The notes beneath the pieces were generated by a model. The model had not been told where the DNA came from. It searched no databases and saw only the letters and a program-made list of their open reading frames with translations. A program made the translations under genes and the position numbers. From Bacteroidales bacterium UBA1223 (GTDB lineage: Bacteria > Bacteroidota > Bacteroidia > Bacteroidales > P3), in NCBI GenBank assembly GCA_002309155.1, contig DBXB01000071.1:14145-44212 (forward strand): a DNA stretch of 30,068 bases, read 5' to 3'. Position 1 is the stretch's first letter; every line of letters starts with the position of its first letter. Shown piece by piece: positions 6,816 through 14,778 of this stretch.

Positions 6816-7613
6816 TTATCCTTGACGACGGAATTTGTAGGTTATCGTTCCGTATTGGTATTCCGTAGCGTTGGGGTTGGCGTTGAAATGTGCTTTGCGG
6901 GCCGCCTGTTTTGCCGCTTCAACCATGTTGTTGTCGTAGTTCTTCGATCCCTTCTTCGGGGCTTCGACATCCACAACATTTCCGTCGCGGTCTACCTTGA
7001 TGCTGACCACTACATCGCCGTCCTTGCTGCTTTCATAGCTTGGTATAGGCAGTGTGCCTCGCAGACTGCGTCCGCCAAGGCTATACCCGCCTCCGTTGCC
7101 TTTACCCTCGCCACCCTGGGCTCCCTGGGTGCCATCTGGACTACCCTGCTGGCCACTGCCAGTGGCTGTTCCTTTGCCTTCGCCACCCGTGGCGTTGCGG
7201 TTGCGTCCGGGGAATGAGGCGTTGGGATTGGTGGTAGGCTTCGGAGTCTCCGTCTGACTTGCATTGCTGTTGTTGCTGGGAGTCTTGACAGACTCTTTCG
7301 GCGGAGTGGGGGTGGGCTTCTCTTCAGACTTGGGTGTCTTTGCTACTGGAGTCGGTTCTTCGCTGGTGGTGTAACTCTCCTCGGGTGCTGAGGAGGAAGG
7401 TGAGCTGGCGCTGTTGTCGTCAAAGGTGGCTTCGTCGTTGTTGCCCAAGCCTTCAATTTCGCCAAGGACCTCTCCGGCGACTCCCATGCCCTCTTCCTCA
7501 ATGGGAGGGTTGGGCAGTTTGTAGCCCAGCCATGAGCAAAGAACAATGCTGAGAAGCATGACGACAAATGTCGTCAGTCCCGATATCATCCTGTCTTTGT
7601 TTTCCTGTGTCAT
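6816..7613 (-). CDS. tonB: TonB energy-transducing protein
   Basis: TonB spans the periplasm and passes energy from the ExbB-ExbD motor to outer-membrane receptors. The 265 residues show one N-terminal membrane helix (about 13-30, TFVVMLLSIVLCSWLGY), a long low-complexity linker rich in P, T, S, E and K (about 60-150) with a glycine-rich stretch (about 135-172), and a C-terminal TonB fold (about 175-265: DGDVVVSIKVDRDGNVVDVE, then YGTITYKFRRQG). It lies 9 bp behind exbD. The receptor at 14779 is one candidate client, though TonB systems generally serve many. Confidence 0.9.
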   Translation of the reverse strand: MTQENKDRMISGLTTFVVMLLSIVLCSWLGYKLPNPPIEEEGMGVAGEVLGEIEGLGNNDEATFDDNSASSPSSSAPEESYTTSEEPTPVAKTPKSEEKPTPTPPKESVKTPSNNSNASQTETPKPTTNPNASFPGRNRNATGGEGKGTATGSGQQGSPDGTQGAQGGEGKGNGGGYSLGGRSLRGTLPIPSYESSKDGDVVVSIKVDRDGNVVDVEAPKKGSKNYDNNMVEAAKQAARKAHFNANPNATEYQYGTITYKFRRQG

Positions 7614-7622
7614 GGTACCGAC

Positions 7623-8102
7623 CTATTTTGCTTGTTGGGTGCCGAGCACTACCTTGTGCTTGGTCTCATGTTCTTTGTTTATTTGGTTTACAGCGTCGAT
7701 GACGTTGACAATATATTGCACATCGACTGTTTGATCAGCTCTGACAAACACTCCTGCCTCACCGTCGCCGGGCGCCAGACGGTCGAGTTCTGTCGTCAGA
7801 ACACTTTTCATCTCGTCGACTAAATCGCTTCCCGATGTTGCGGTCAGCGGAGTCTCGTCTATTTGGAATTGGCATCGTGATAGTTCGGTGCCGTCTGACG
7901 ATCCGGTGCCAAGATCCGAAATATAGATTGTCACACTCTCCTTTGCCATGGTCTTGTTGTTGCTTTCGGGAAGGAACAGTTTGACAGCATTCGGACTAAT
8001 CAGAGTGGATGTCAGCATGAAGAAAATGAGCAGCAGGAATACCAAGTCGGACATCGACGATGATCCTGTCTCAATCTTTATCTGGTTTTGTGTTTTGATC
8101 AT
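7623..8102 (-). CDS. exbD: ExbD biopolymer transport protein
   Basis: ExbD is the proton-coupling partner of ExbB in the inner-membrane TonB motor. This 159-residue protein has a short cytoplasmic N-terminus, one membrane helix (about 19-40, LVFLLLIFFMLTSTLISPN) with the conserved aspartate at its start (D19), and a periplasmic domain with the family's repeated short strands (VTIYISD, VFVRADQTVDVQYIVNVID). The gene sits between exbB (23-bp gap) and tonB (9-bp gap). Confidence 0.92.
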   Translation of the reverse strand: MIKTQNQIKIETGSSSMSDLVFLLLIFFMLTSTLISPNAVKLFLPESNNKTMAKESVTIYISDLGTGSSDGTELSRCQFQIDETPLTATSGSDLVDEMKSVLTTELDRLAPGDGEAGVFVRADQTVDVQYIVNVIDAVNQINKEHETKHKVVLGTQQAK

Positions 8103-8125
8103 TGTTGTCGAGTCTTTTCGGATTG

Positions 8126-8800
8126 TTATGCGGGTTCATGCAGAAGGTCCATGAATTCCATGGAGCGGACTTCGAGTAGCATAACCACTTTGTTTATGCG
8201 GTTCACCAATAGGTTGTAGAGGAAGTATGCTGTGATACCGACAATAAGACCGGCTATGGTTGTCACCATGGCTTCGTATATACCTGTTGAAAGAAGATGG
8301 ATGTCGATATTGTTTCCTGCGTGCGCCATATCCTGGAAAGCCTTCACCATACCTGTGACGGTGCCGAGGAATCCGAGCATGGGTCCTAATGAGGCAACAG
8401 TGGCTACCAGCGATACTCGCTTCTCGAGTTTCGAGACTTCCAGTTTGCCCTCATTCTCCACGGCAGTCTGTATGTCGCTCAACGGACGACCAAGGCGCGA
8501 CAGACCTTTGCCAACCATACGGGCAATAAGGGTGTCGGTGTTCTTGGCGAAGGTCTTTGCTCCATCTATATCGCCTTTGTGCACGTATTCACGGATGCTG
8601 TCCATGAAACCCGTCGAATCGTCTTTCAATGCATGGCTGAGAGCCAGGAAACGCTCAACAGAGATATAAATTGCCAGGATGAGAAGGCATACGAGCAGCG
8701 CCATAACCCAACCACCTTTCATGGCAAGTTGCAGCAGAGTGATTTTTTCCTCCACAGTGGAGGGGTCGGCTTGCAGTAAGATGTTGTTAAATAGTAACAT
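8126..8800 (-). CDS. exbB: ExbB/TolQ/MotA-family proton channel
   Basis: ExbB forms the pentameric proton channel of the TonB motor. In the 224 residues there are three membrane helices: about 33-52 (GWVMALLVCLLILAIYISVE), 132-155 (LVATVASLGPMLGFLGTVTG, with the family's GxLGTV motif) and 172-195. The large cytoplasmic loop between helices 1 and 2 is charged. It is the first gene of the exbB-exbD-tonB set. The upstream DNA contains two GTAAAAGTA repeats and a TTAACA dyad but no clean consensus promoter. Confidence 0.92.
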   Translation of the reverse strand: MLLFNNILLQADPSTVEEKITLLQLAMKGGWVMALLVCLLILAIYISVERFLALSHALKDDSTGFMDSIREYVHKGDIDGAKTFAKNTDTLIARMVGKGLSRLGRPLSDIQTAVENEGKLEVSKLEKRVSLVATVASLGPMLGFLGTVTGMVKAFQDMAHAGNNIDIHLLSTGIYEAMVTTIAGLIVGITAYFLYNLLVNRINKVVMLLEVRSMEFMDLLHEPA

Positions 8801-8829
8801 ATTGATGTATTTTTGTTGATTAATGTAGT

Positions 8830-8898
8830 GTAAAAGTACTTAACTTACTTTAATTGTTTGATAGTGATAACGTAAAAGTATTAACAATATTATGTTAA
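8830..8898. promoter_or_regulatory. Repeats upstream of exbB
   Basis: GTAAAAGTA occurs twice, at 8830-8838 and 8872-8880, exactly 42 bp (about four helical turns) apart; on the minus strand each reads TACTTTTAC, which is close to a TAnnTTTG box. Beside them TTAACA-n6-TGTTAA (8881-8898) forms a 6-bp dyad. They sit in the 250-bp interval before exbB, so they may be promoter or regulator sites; the assignment is weak. Confidence 0.3.
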
Positions 8899-8947
8899 AG
8901 GTTTATTTCTTCCGTCTTTCGTCCAGACCCTCTAGAGCTTCTAGAAA

Positions 8948-8980
8948 AAAAATAGCCGGGCATCGACCCGGCTATTTTTA
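8948..8980 (-). terminator. Terminator of the C10 protease gene
   Basis: A strong stem, AAATAGCCGGG against CCCGGCTATTT (about 8950-8977) with a 6-base loop, followed on the minus strand by a run of T (8952-8944). It lies about 75 bp beyond the protease stop. The plus-strand side also ends in TTTTTAT, so it may work both ways. Confidence 0.85.
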
Positions 8981-9013
8981 TATTTATGTGTATGATTAAA
9001 GAAACAATTCAAG

Positions 9014-9055
9014 AAAACTCTTTAACCTTTAAACTGTAAACTTTAACCTTTACTA
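9014..9055. repeat. Heptanucleotide tandem array
   Basis: From 9021 the sequence reads as 7-base units TTTAACC, TTTAAAC, TGTAAAC, TTTAACC, TTTACTA, with a poorer unit (AAAACTC) before. The array ends on the stop codon of the protease gene at 9053. A reverse-complement fragment, TTAAAGGTT, lies at 8895-8903. Confidence 0.6.
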
Positions 9056-10561
9056 CTGTACAATAAATTTCTGTGAGTGTCCCTGCAAACGGCAGATATA
9101 TACACCGGGACGAAGTCCGGAGACAGAGATAGTTACCTGTGATGATGCCGGAGAGACAGTCACCTGTTTCACCTCGCGACCAGTGATGTCGAGAATCTGA
9201 AGCTCGGCATTGACATTGCCTGCAAGTGTATAACTTACAGTGACATTCTCCTTGGCAGGATTTGGATAGATTTTGGCAGTGAACGGGTTTTCAATGTCTA
9301 CGATGCCTTCGCTGCTGAAACGGATGCTGTCGGCAGGAGGTGTGATACCAACGATGGCAGTGTGGCCGGTGGTGAAATGATAGCCAAGCATAGCGTTGAG
9401 GTTAGACTTGAAGACATTGCACCAGCAGTCGCCGGCACCGCCCCAACCCCAGTTGAAATGCATCGTCTTGGTGGTGGTGTTATAACCGTCGCAGACAAAA
9501 GCATGTCCAGAGTGAGTTCCTCCACTGACGTCATATCCAGAATAATAAATAGGACGTTTTTTCATTATATGCTCTTTGAGGTCGTTGACCCACAAAGAGT
9601 CTTTGTAGTTGGGGTTCGTTTGGTTGTTATCATTTCTGTAACGTGCGGCAGAACGGTCCAAAAGTTTAATGCTGTCCTGGTTGTATTTAAAATATTTATA
9701 GAAGGCAAGCTTGGCTTTGTCGTCGTGCGAACCGCTGGCTTCAGAACTGTAATTCATGTCGACAGCTACGCCGCAATGGTAGCTCAGCAGGGCGCAGGCG
9801 TTGATCTGCTCCTGTGTTGACGAGGTGGATAAAGCATCAACCATGTTGTTGTAGTCGTAATAAGTCTGTCCGAAATTTGCTTCAAGATAGGTTGCCGTGG
9901 TTCCATTCTTGTACCAATAGTAACCGTGCACGCTCTTGCCAACCCAAGGATACTGCCAGTAATACATGATCTGAGCCATGGCTGTAGCCACGCAACCTGT
10001 TACGCAACGTCCGCCATTGTCTATGGGACACAAGTTGTTGTAAAGAGGTTCCTGATTCCAGGTGGATGTGGTTAGGCGGATGATTTCTTTCGAGTCTTGA
10101 CCAAAGTAGGGAAGGCGCTCCTGGATAAGGGTTTCCCACTCGGCGAGACTTTCGTTTAAGGGCTCCAAATTGTTGTTCTGAGCATAGATGATGGGCTGGG
10201 CCTGGTCAGTGAGCCACCAGTTCAGGTTGGGGGCTATGTTGGTGGGATCGAATGCTCCATCAGTGCTGTAGGCTACTACGGGACTTACGCAGTCGGTGCC
10301 GGAGATGATAACGAATCCACGGTTACCAGGAGTGTTGAAGACATACAATGCCGGAATTCCAAGCTCTACATTGGGATATTGGTACACCTCTTTGAGGCTT
10401 GTGGCGGTGATGGCTTTGTCTCCAAACTGTGATGCCATAAAATAAGCTCCGACCTGACGGGCTGTAGCCTTGTCAATATTGCCGGCGTTAACGCTCTGTG
10501 TGACTGCCATAAAACTAACAATCAGAGCGGTAGATAATAAAAGACGGAATATTTTTTTCAT
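9053..10561 (-). CDS. Secreted C10 (streptopain-family) cysteine protease with type IX sorting domain
   Basis: A 502-residue protease of the SpeB/interpain family. Order: signal peptide (1-26, ending VNA); propeptide (about 27-150); catalytic domain (about 155-408) with the cysteine C190 in TGCVATAMAQ, the histidine H353 in HSGHAFVCDGY and the NWGWGG motif at 370-375; C-terminal type IX secretion sorting domain (about 425-502: IYPNPAKENVTVSY, ILDITGREV, GLRPGVYICRL). The catalytic residues are intact, so it should be active after export across the outer membrane and removal of the propeptide. It stands alone between its own -7 box (10603-10596) and a strong terminator. No inhibitor gene of the Spi type lies next to it. 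Confidence 0.92.
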   Translation of the reverse strand: MKKIFRLLLSTALIVSFMAVTQSVNAGNIDKATARQVGAYFMASQFGDKAITATSLKEVYQYPNVELGIPALYVFNTPGNRGFVIISGTDCVSPVVAYSTDGAFDPTNIAPNLNWWLTDQAQPIIYAQNNNLEPLNESLAEWETLIQERLPYFGQDSKEIIRLTTSTWNQEPLYNNLCPIDNGGRCVTGCVATAMAQIMYYWQYPWVGKSVHGYYWYKNGTTATYLEANFGQTYYDYNNMVDALSTSSTQEQINACALLSYHCGVAVDMNYSSEASGSHDDKAKLAFYKYFKYNQDSIKLLDRSAARYRNDNNQTNPNYKDSLWVNDLKEHIMKKRPIYYSGYDVSGGTHSGHAFVCDGYNTTTKTMHFNWGWGGAGDCWCNVFKSNLNAMLGYHFTTGHTAIVGITPPADSIRFSSEGIVDIENPFTAKIYPNPAKENVTVSYTLAGNVNAELQILDITGREVKQVTVSPASSQVTISVSGLRPGVYICRLQGHSQKFIVQ

Positions 10562-10595
10562 CGTTATAAATATTTTCAGTAGATGTTTTGAATTG

Positions 10596-10603
10596 CAAAA
10601 ATA
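10596..10603 (-). promoter_or_regulatory. -7 box of the C10 protease gene
   Basis: TATTTTTG on the minus strand, a perfect TAnnTTTG, 35 bp before the ATG at 10561. No TTTG was found at the expected upstream distance. Confidence 0.5.
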
Positions 10604-10706
10604 CTACATTTTTTTTAAATGGACTGTGATTGGGTAATAATTATAATTTTTTTTGATTTTGAAATTGGATACCCCAATCCATCATTTTAGTCGGCAGTAG
10701 GCGGTC

Positions 10707-12143
10707 TCACTGACGTTGCAGAAACTCCGTGGCAGTGTCTAGAAGTCTCGAATCGCAACCCAGGATTGAGGCTATGCGGAGAGCCTCCTGCGGGACCTCC
10801 TCGCTCTCGTCGGGGAGCAGGGAATAATCCATAAAACTGTTGATGTTTTCAGGAGTAAGTGGAGAGTCGGACATCGATTCAACAAATCCTTTCACCCGGA
10901 GTCGCCTGCAATTCAGCTCTAACTGGCTGTAGTGTGTTGTGATGAGTGTCGCTGAATTACGTTTGTCAAGCAACTTCGCCACCGACTGCACTATGGCCTT
11001 TCCCTCTATCGGGTTGGTGGTGCGGGCGGGCTCGTCAATCAGTATCAACAGTTTCTCGTTGTCTGCCCGTCGTATGGTGTCGCTTATTTTGATGATCTCC
11101 GATGCATATGATGATAGTCCGTTCATCTCGTTCTGTCCGTCACCGATGCATAAAATTATGTCGTCTACAAGTGCTACAGTGGCTTCGGCCGCTGGTACAA
11201 AGAATCCGAACTGCGCCATCAGCTGTGATATGCCGACAGTCTTGAGCAGGACAGTCTTGCCTGCCATGTTGGCGCCAGTGATGAGGCATACACCTTTTGA
11301 CAACTCGATGTCTACGGGTTGGTATCTAAGTCCGATCTCTTCATTGTGACTCTTTAGGCGGGGATTCCATAATGAGCGGTAGCAGGTCTTGCCCAATTCC
11401 AGTGTTGTCAGATGGGGGTGAGACAGATTCCATTCTTTTGCGAGGGTGGCTTTTGCAAAAAGCAGGTCTGCATAAGCCATTTGTTTCAATGCCTCCTGTA
11501 GGGTGGAGTGGAAGCTCTGCAGGTTGTCAGACAACCGCACGATGACCTGATGCTGTATGGCGTTATGTTGCTCGAACAGGCTGTTGATCTGTTGTTGGAT
11601 GGTGGCACTCTCTTCTGTCTTGGACTCACTTTTTTCCAGTAGTGTCTGTTTGGCTTTAAGTTGTCGTCGTATATCTGGAAGGTCGGGATGATAGCTGTCG
11701 TAGATGTAGAAGCTTGGTATGTTGGTGCGGTCGGGGTCGAGTATGTTGAATACTTCATGGAGGTCGGGTATGGACAGGATATCGTCGATACCCATATCTT
11801 TCGAGGCACGAGCCGCTGTCATGCAGAGAAAAGCAAAACTCTTTATCTCAAAGAGTTCTATTTCTTCGAGGGTCATGTGGTGCTGGAGATTGAGGAGGGT
11901 GCCCTGCAAGTCGTGCATCTGCATCAGTTGGTGGAGCAGTGTGGAAACACTCTGCTGGTGACATTCTTCTGTCAACACTGCTTTCACACGGTCGATATTG
12001 GAGTACTCTTTCTCAAGTAAAAGGGCGTCGGTGAGTAACGGCTGCTGCATGAGAAACCTGCGTCCCGTGGAGGACATCAGTTCCATGCTGTCTATAACAT
12101 AGTTGAAACCAGGGTCGGCATTCAGTTTGTCTCTAATTGTCAT
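10707..12143 (-). CDS. kamC: KamC-like MutS-family ATPase (lysine 5,6-aminomutase reactivase)
   Basis: The 478 residues contain a helical N-terminal lever-like part and a C-terminal MutS-type ATPase: Walker A TGANMAGKTVLLKT near residue 287, the signature DGQNEMNGLSSYASEI near 335, Walker B LLILIDEPARTTNPIEG near 362 and the TTHYSQL switch near 400. It lacks the mismatch-binding domains of MutS and the nuclease domain of MutS2. Together with the overlapping upstream gene (P-loop protein) it matches the kamB-kamC pair that restores damaged adenosylcobalamin-dependent lysine 5,6-aminomutase in lysine-fermenting bacteria. That assignment comes from recalled family architecture and gene pairing; kamD and kamE are not in the window. 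The ATG overlaps the kamB stop by 4 bp. Confidence 0.75.
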   Translation of the reverse strand: MTIRDKLNADPGFNYVIDSMELMSSTGRRFLMQQPLLTDALLLEKEYSNIDRVKAVLTEECHQQSVSTLLHQLMQMHDLQGTLLNLQHHMTLEEIELFEIKSFAFLCMTAARASKDMGIDDILSIPDLHEVFNILDPDRTNIPSFYIYDSYHPDLPDIRRQLKAKQTLLEKSESKTEESATIQQQINSLFEQHNAIQHQVIVRLSDNLQSFHSTLQEALKQMAYADLLFAKATLAKEWNLSHPHLTTLELGKTCYRSLWNPRLKSHNEEIGLRYQPVDIELSKGVCLITGANMAGKTVLLKTVGISQLMAQFGFFVPAAEATVALVDDIILCIGDGQNEMNGLSSYASEIIKISDTIRRADNEKLLILIDEPARTTNPIEGKAIVQSVAKLLDKRNSATLITTHYSQLELNCRRLRVKGFVESMSDSPLTPENINSFMDYSLLPDESEEVPQEALRIASILGCDSRLLDTATEFLQRQ

Positions 12144-13204
12144 GATAATAGCTTTTGTTGTTTTTCAACTTGAACAACATCGTATACAGGCAGATGTAAT
12201 GCTTCGCTCAATGCTTGGCAGGCTTCTTGTGAGTGGAGGTTGTAGCCGTGTGGCGATGTGGGATTCAGGCAGACGGCTACAAGGTTTGAGCGTTGCAGGA
12301 CTTGTATCTGGCCGCCGCGTCTCAAGTATTCGTTAAGCACCTCAGGGGCGACAAAGAGTTTGGTAAAGTCTCGGATGATGAGGATGACATCAGCTACTTC
12401 TTTCTGCCGAGACAGATATTTTATCAGTCTGTCGCTGACTGCACCGGCGGCAAAGATGGTCTTGCCGTGGCTCAGTATGTCTATCCCCGAGTCGAGCATG
12501 AACACAGAACTGATTTGAAGGTCATGGAGTTTGCCATCGTCAACGCTCCACAATCCTCTTTCCAAAGGTAGAAGCATCTGTTGCAGTTCGGGGGAGGTCT
12601 CCTCAATGGATATCAGCTTGCATACATAACGGGTCTTGTTAATCAACTGGTTGATGTTCGGAGATACTACGGCTCCGGTTGCGAGCACCATGGCGTCGGT
12701 GACTGTGGGAGAAGCCAGACTAAGTCTAGATAAAGCTCCGTCAATGATGGTCAGCTGGGTTCCTTTTTGCTTGAAATCGTTGATTTGCTCACGCAGACAG
12801 GCCGTTGTGGCGGCGCCACTCAGCAGTATGCGTCCGCCACAGAGCACCTCGCCGGTCACCAGTCGTCCTAACGATGTGCTGCGTTGGTCGACGGCAAGAA
12901 TCTTGGAGACCAGCTGCCGCTGACGGTAATGTCTTTCGGAAGTAATGAACTGCATTCCTTCGTATAACGTGATTTCAGGTTTGGCGCTACCGTAGACAGA
13001 ATCGACCTGCTCGCCATCCACTCCGATTGACGTTACCGCACATTGAACGGACTCTTGATGAAGCCGGCGCAAGATATAGTTAAGACACACGGTCTTGCCG
13101 GTGTTCTTGTCAAGTCCTACGATAGATAGGCTTCGGTGTCGCAGTATGTCTTTGATGAAAGGCAATTTGTGGAGTATGTTGTTATTCAGGAAGTTCGGGT
13201 GCAC
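12140..13204 (-). CDS. kamB: KamB-like P-loop protein (lysine 5,6-aminomutase reactivase)
   Basis: From the GTG at 13204 the protein has 354 residues. A P-loop, GLDKNTGKT, lies at residues 30-38, followed by SIGVDGEQVDSVYG and, near the middle, a second nucleotide-binding-like segment (LTIIDGALSRLSLASPTVTD). The family partner of KamC helps exchange inactivated cobalamin in the lysine aminomutase. Start choice: the open frame reaches a TTG at 13303, but a near-consensus promoter lies inside that extension (13256-13226), so transcription should start near 13221 and only GTG 13204 or TTG 13165 remain; TTG 13165 would place the P-loop as close to the N-terminus as is usual in such proteins. The stop overlaps the kamC start. 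Confidence 0.7.
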   Translation of the reverse strand: MHPNFLNNNILHKLPFIKDILRHRSLSIVGLDKNTGKTVCLNYILRRLHQESVQCAVTSIGVDGEQVDSVYGSAKPEITLYEGMQFITSERHYRQRQLVSKILAVDQRSTSLGRLVTGEVLCGGRILLSGAATTACLREQINDFKQKGTQLTIIDGALSRLSLASPTVTDAMVLATGAVVSPNINQLINKTRYVCKLISIEETSPELQQMLLPLERGLWSVDDGKLHDLQISSVFMLDSGIDILSHGKTIFAAGAVSDRLIKYLSRQKEVADVILIIRDFTKLFVAPEVLNEYLRRGGQIQVLQRSNLVAVCLNPTSPHGYNLHSQEACQALSEALHLPVYDVVQVEKQQKLLS

Positions 13205-13225
13205 ACGTAGGTGCTGTTCGCATTG

Positions 13226-13256
13226 CAAAATTACACTTTTTTTTGTATTGCCGAAA
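13226..13256 (-). promoter_or_regulatory. kamBC promoter
   Basis: On the minus strand TTTC (13256-13253), 19 bp, TAATTTTG (13233-13226). The -7 box is perfect and the -33 box has one mismatch to TTTG. It decides the start of kamB, because it lies downstream of the first possible TTG. Confidence 0.6.
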
Positions 13257-13344
13257 ACACACCCCTGACTTGACTGTTTGTCAGAGCGGAAGCAATATTT
13301 CAATTATTTATTTATAATGTTCATCATTGATAAATAAAAAAGTG

Positions 13345-13352
13345 TATCTTTG
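13345..13352 (+). promoter_or_regulatory. -7 box of the phosphate butyryltransferase gene
   Basis: TATCTTTG, a perfect TAnnTTTG, 46 bp before the ATG at 13399. The -33 region (around 13322) has no clear TTTG. Confidence 0.55.
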
Positions 13353-13398
13353 TAGACATAAAAATAATTAATTTTTATTATAATAAACTAATAACGAT

Positions 13399-14307
13399 AT
13401 GGTTACAAAGTTAGATGACCTTCTTGACTTGGTCAAAACTAAAGGTAAGAAAAGATTGGCTGTTGCTTATGCCAACGATTCACACACTATCGGTGCTGTC
13501 AGTCTCGCTATTGACAAAGGTATTGTCGATGCCACTCTCGTGGGTGATATAGAGACTATCAAGAAAGTATGTGCCGAGGAGAATATCAACCCCGACAAAT
13601 TCAAGCTGGTCCAAGAGGCCGACGACAACAAGGCTGGTGCCAAGGCTGTGGAACTTGTCAATACAGGTGAGGCTGACTTTCTGATGAAAGGTCTGCTCAG
13701 TACTGACAAATATATGCGTGCCATCCTCAATAAAGAGAAAGGCCTTATGCCCGGAAAGAAAAACGATATGCTTACACATATCGCCGTTTTCCAGGTTCCC
13801 GCTTATCACAAACTCCTGGTGTGCTCCGATGTCGCCATCATCCCTGATCCTGACTTCAAGCAGAAACAGGCTATGCTGAACTATATCATCAGCACCGCCA
13901 AGAGCCTTGAGATCGCAAAACCGAAGATCGCCATCATCGCCGCTACTGAGCAGGTGAGCGTCGGAATGCGTGCCTGCTCTGAGGGTGCTTGGCTTGGTAT
14001 GATGAGCCAGCGTGGTCAGCTGAAAGGTGCCGTGGTTGACGGTCCTCTCTCACTCGACTGCTCCATCGATAAGGAAAGTGCACAGACCAAGAAACTTACC
14101 AGCGAGGTTGCTGGCGATGCCGACGGTCTTCTCTTCCCCAATATCGAGAGTGGTAATGTGTTCTACAAAGCCTGCACCAAATTCGCAGGAGCAGAACTGG
14201 CTTGTATGGTTGTCGGAGCCAAGGTCCCCTGTGTCCTCACCAGCCGTGGCGACAGCATCCAGTCTAAACTCTACAGCATTGCTCTCGCAGCTTTGAACAC
14301 TAAATAA
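13399..14307 (+). CDS. ptb: Phosphate butyryltransferase (phosphotransacetylase family)
   Basis: A 302-residue enzyme of the phosphate acetyl/butyryltransferase family, which converts acyl-CoA and phosphate to acyl phosphate and CoA. Visible features: the N-terminal AVAYANDSHTIGAV segment, ADFLMKGLLSTDKYMRAILN (about 94-113), IPDPDFKQKQAMLNY, IAIIAATEQVS, VVDGPLSLD, and the C-terminal DGLLFPNIESGNVFYKAC and VVGAKVPCVLTSRGDS motifs. The short length without a CBS/DRTGG domain fits the butyryl type more than the long acetyl type. It diverges from kamB across 194 bp and ends in a strong terminator. No butyrate kinase gene is nearby. Acetyl or branched acyl-CoA as substrate cannot be excluded. 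Confidence 0.85.
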   Translation: MVTKLDDLLDLVKTKGKKRLAVAYANDSHTIGAVSLAIDKGIVDATLVGDIETIKKVCAEENINPDKFKLVQEADDNKAGAKAVELVNTGEADFLMKGLLSTDKYMRAILNKEKGLMPGKKNDMLTHIAVFQVPAYHKLLVCSDVAIIPDPDFKQKQAMLNYIISTAKSLEIAKPKIAIIAATEQVSVGMRACSEGAWLGMMSQRGQLKGAVVDGPLSLDCSIDKESAQTKKLTSEVAGDADGLLFPNIESGNVFYKACTKFAGAELACMVVGAKVPCVLTSRGDSIQSKLYSIALAALNTK

Positions 14308-14329
14308 ATCTTAATGAAAGTATAGTATC

Positions 14330-14370
14330 AAAGGGGTTGAGAGCCATCTCTAGCTTTCAACCCCTTTTCA
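14330..14370 (+). terminator. Terminator of ptb
   Basis: AAAGGGGTTGA (14330-14340) pairs with TCAACCCCTTT (14357-14367), 11 bp with a 16-base loop, and ends in TTTT. It lies 22 bp behind the stop codon and 13 bp before the next start. Confidence 0.8.
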
Positions 14371-14380
14371 TAAAATCATC

Positions 14381-14743
14381 ATGGATCAATATTTCGAAGG
14401 TCTTAACAATATCGCCATCACAGTGTGCGATGCCGATGGCAATATACTCGATATGAATCAGCATTCCGCCGACGTGAACAGTCATGGCAAGAAAATCATC
14501 GGCTATAACCTTATGAACTGCCACCCTGAGCCGGCGAAGACAAAGCTGAAAGGACTGCTTGAACATCAGCGGTTGAACGCATACACTATCGAGAAGACTC
14601 TTGCCGATGGTGGCAAAGTCAAGAAACTTATCTACCAGACTCCCTGGTGGAAAGAGAATGGCGAGTTTGGCGGTCTCATAGAATATTCTATCGAGATACC
14701 GTTCGAGATGCCTCATTTCGTGCGTCAGCCGAAAAAGGATTGA
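14381..14743 (+). CDS. Single PAS-domain protein
   Basis: A 120-residue cytoplasmic protein that is almost entirely one PAS-like fold. The N-terminal MDQYFEGLNNIAITVCDADG and ILDMNQHSA match the start of a PAS domain, and IIGYNLMNCHPEPAKTKLKG (about 38-58) is the Cys-His-Pro motif found in DUF438-type PAS proteins. The end (WWKENGEFGGLIEYSIEIPF) matches the last strands. No output domain is present, so it may sense a ligand or heme and act on a partner; the cysteine and histidine in NCHP are possible ligands, which is inference. It follows the ptb terminator and precedes the receptor gene by 35 bp. Confidence 0.75.
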   Translation: MDQYFEGLNNIAITVCDADGNILDMNQHSADVNSHGKKIIGYNLMNCHPEPAKTKLKGLLEHQRLNAYTIEKTLADGGKVKKLIYQTPWWKENGEFGGLIEYSIEIPFEMPHFVRQPKKD

Positions 14744-14778
14744 TAATAAGAAATTTAAAAGAATCTATTTTTAGTAGT

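Noticed and set aside
10628..10679. GATTGGG/CCCAATC inverted repeat as kamC terminator
   Set aside because: Seven-bp arms with a 38-base AT-rich spacer and no T-run behind; too weak to call.
10707..12143. DNA mismatch repair MutS or MutS2
   Set aside because: Only the ATPase core is present; mismatch-binding, connector and nuclease domains are missing, and the partner gene is a KamB-like P-loop protein.
14647..14778. Longer start of the TonB-dependent receptor
   Set aside because: The added residues are read out of frame over the PAS gene and precede a complete signal peptide.
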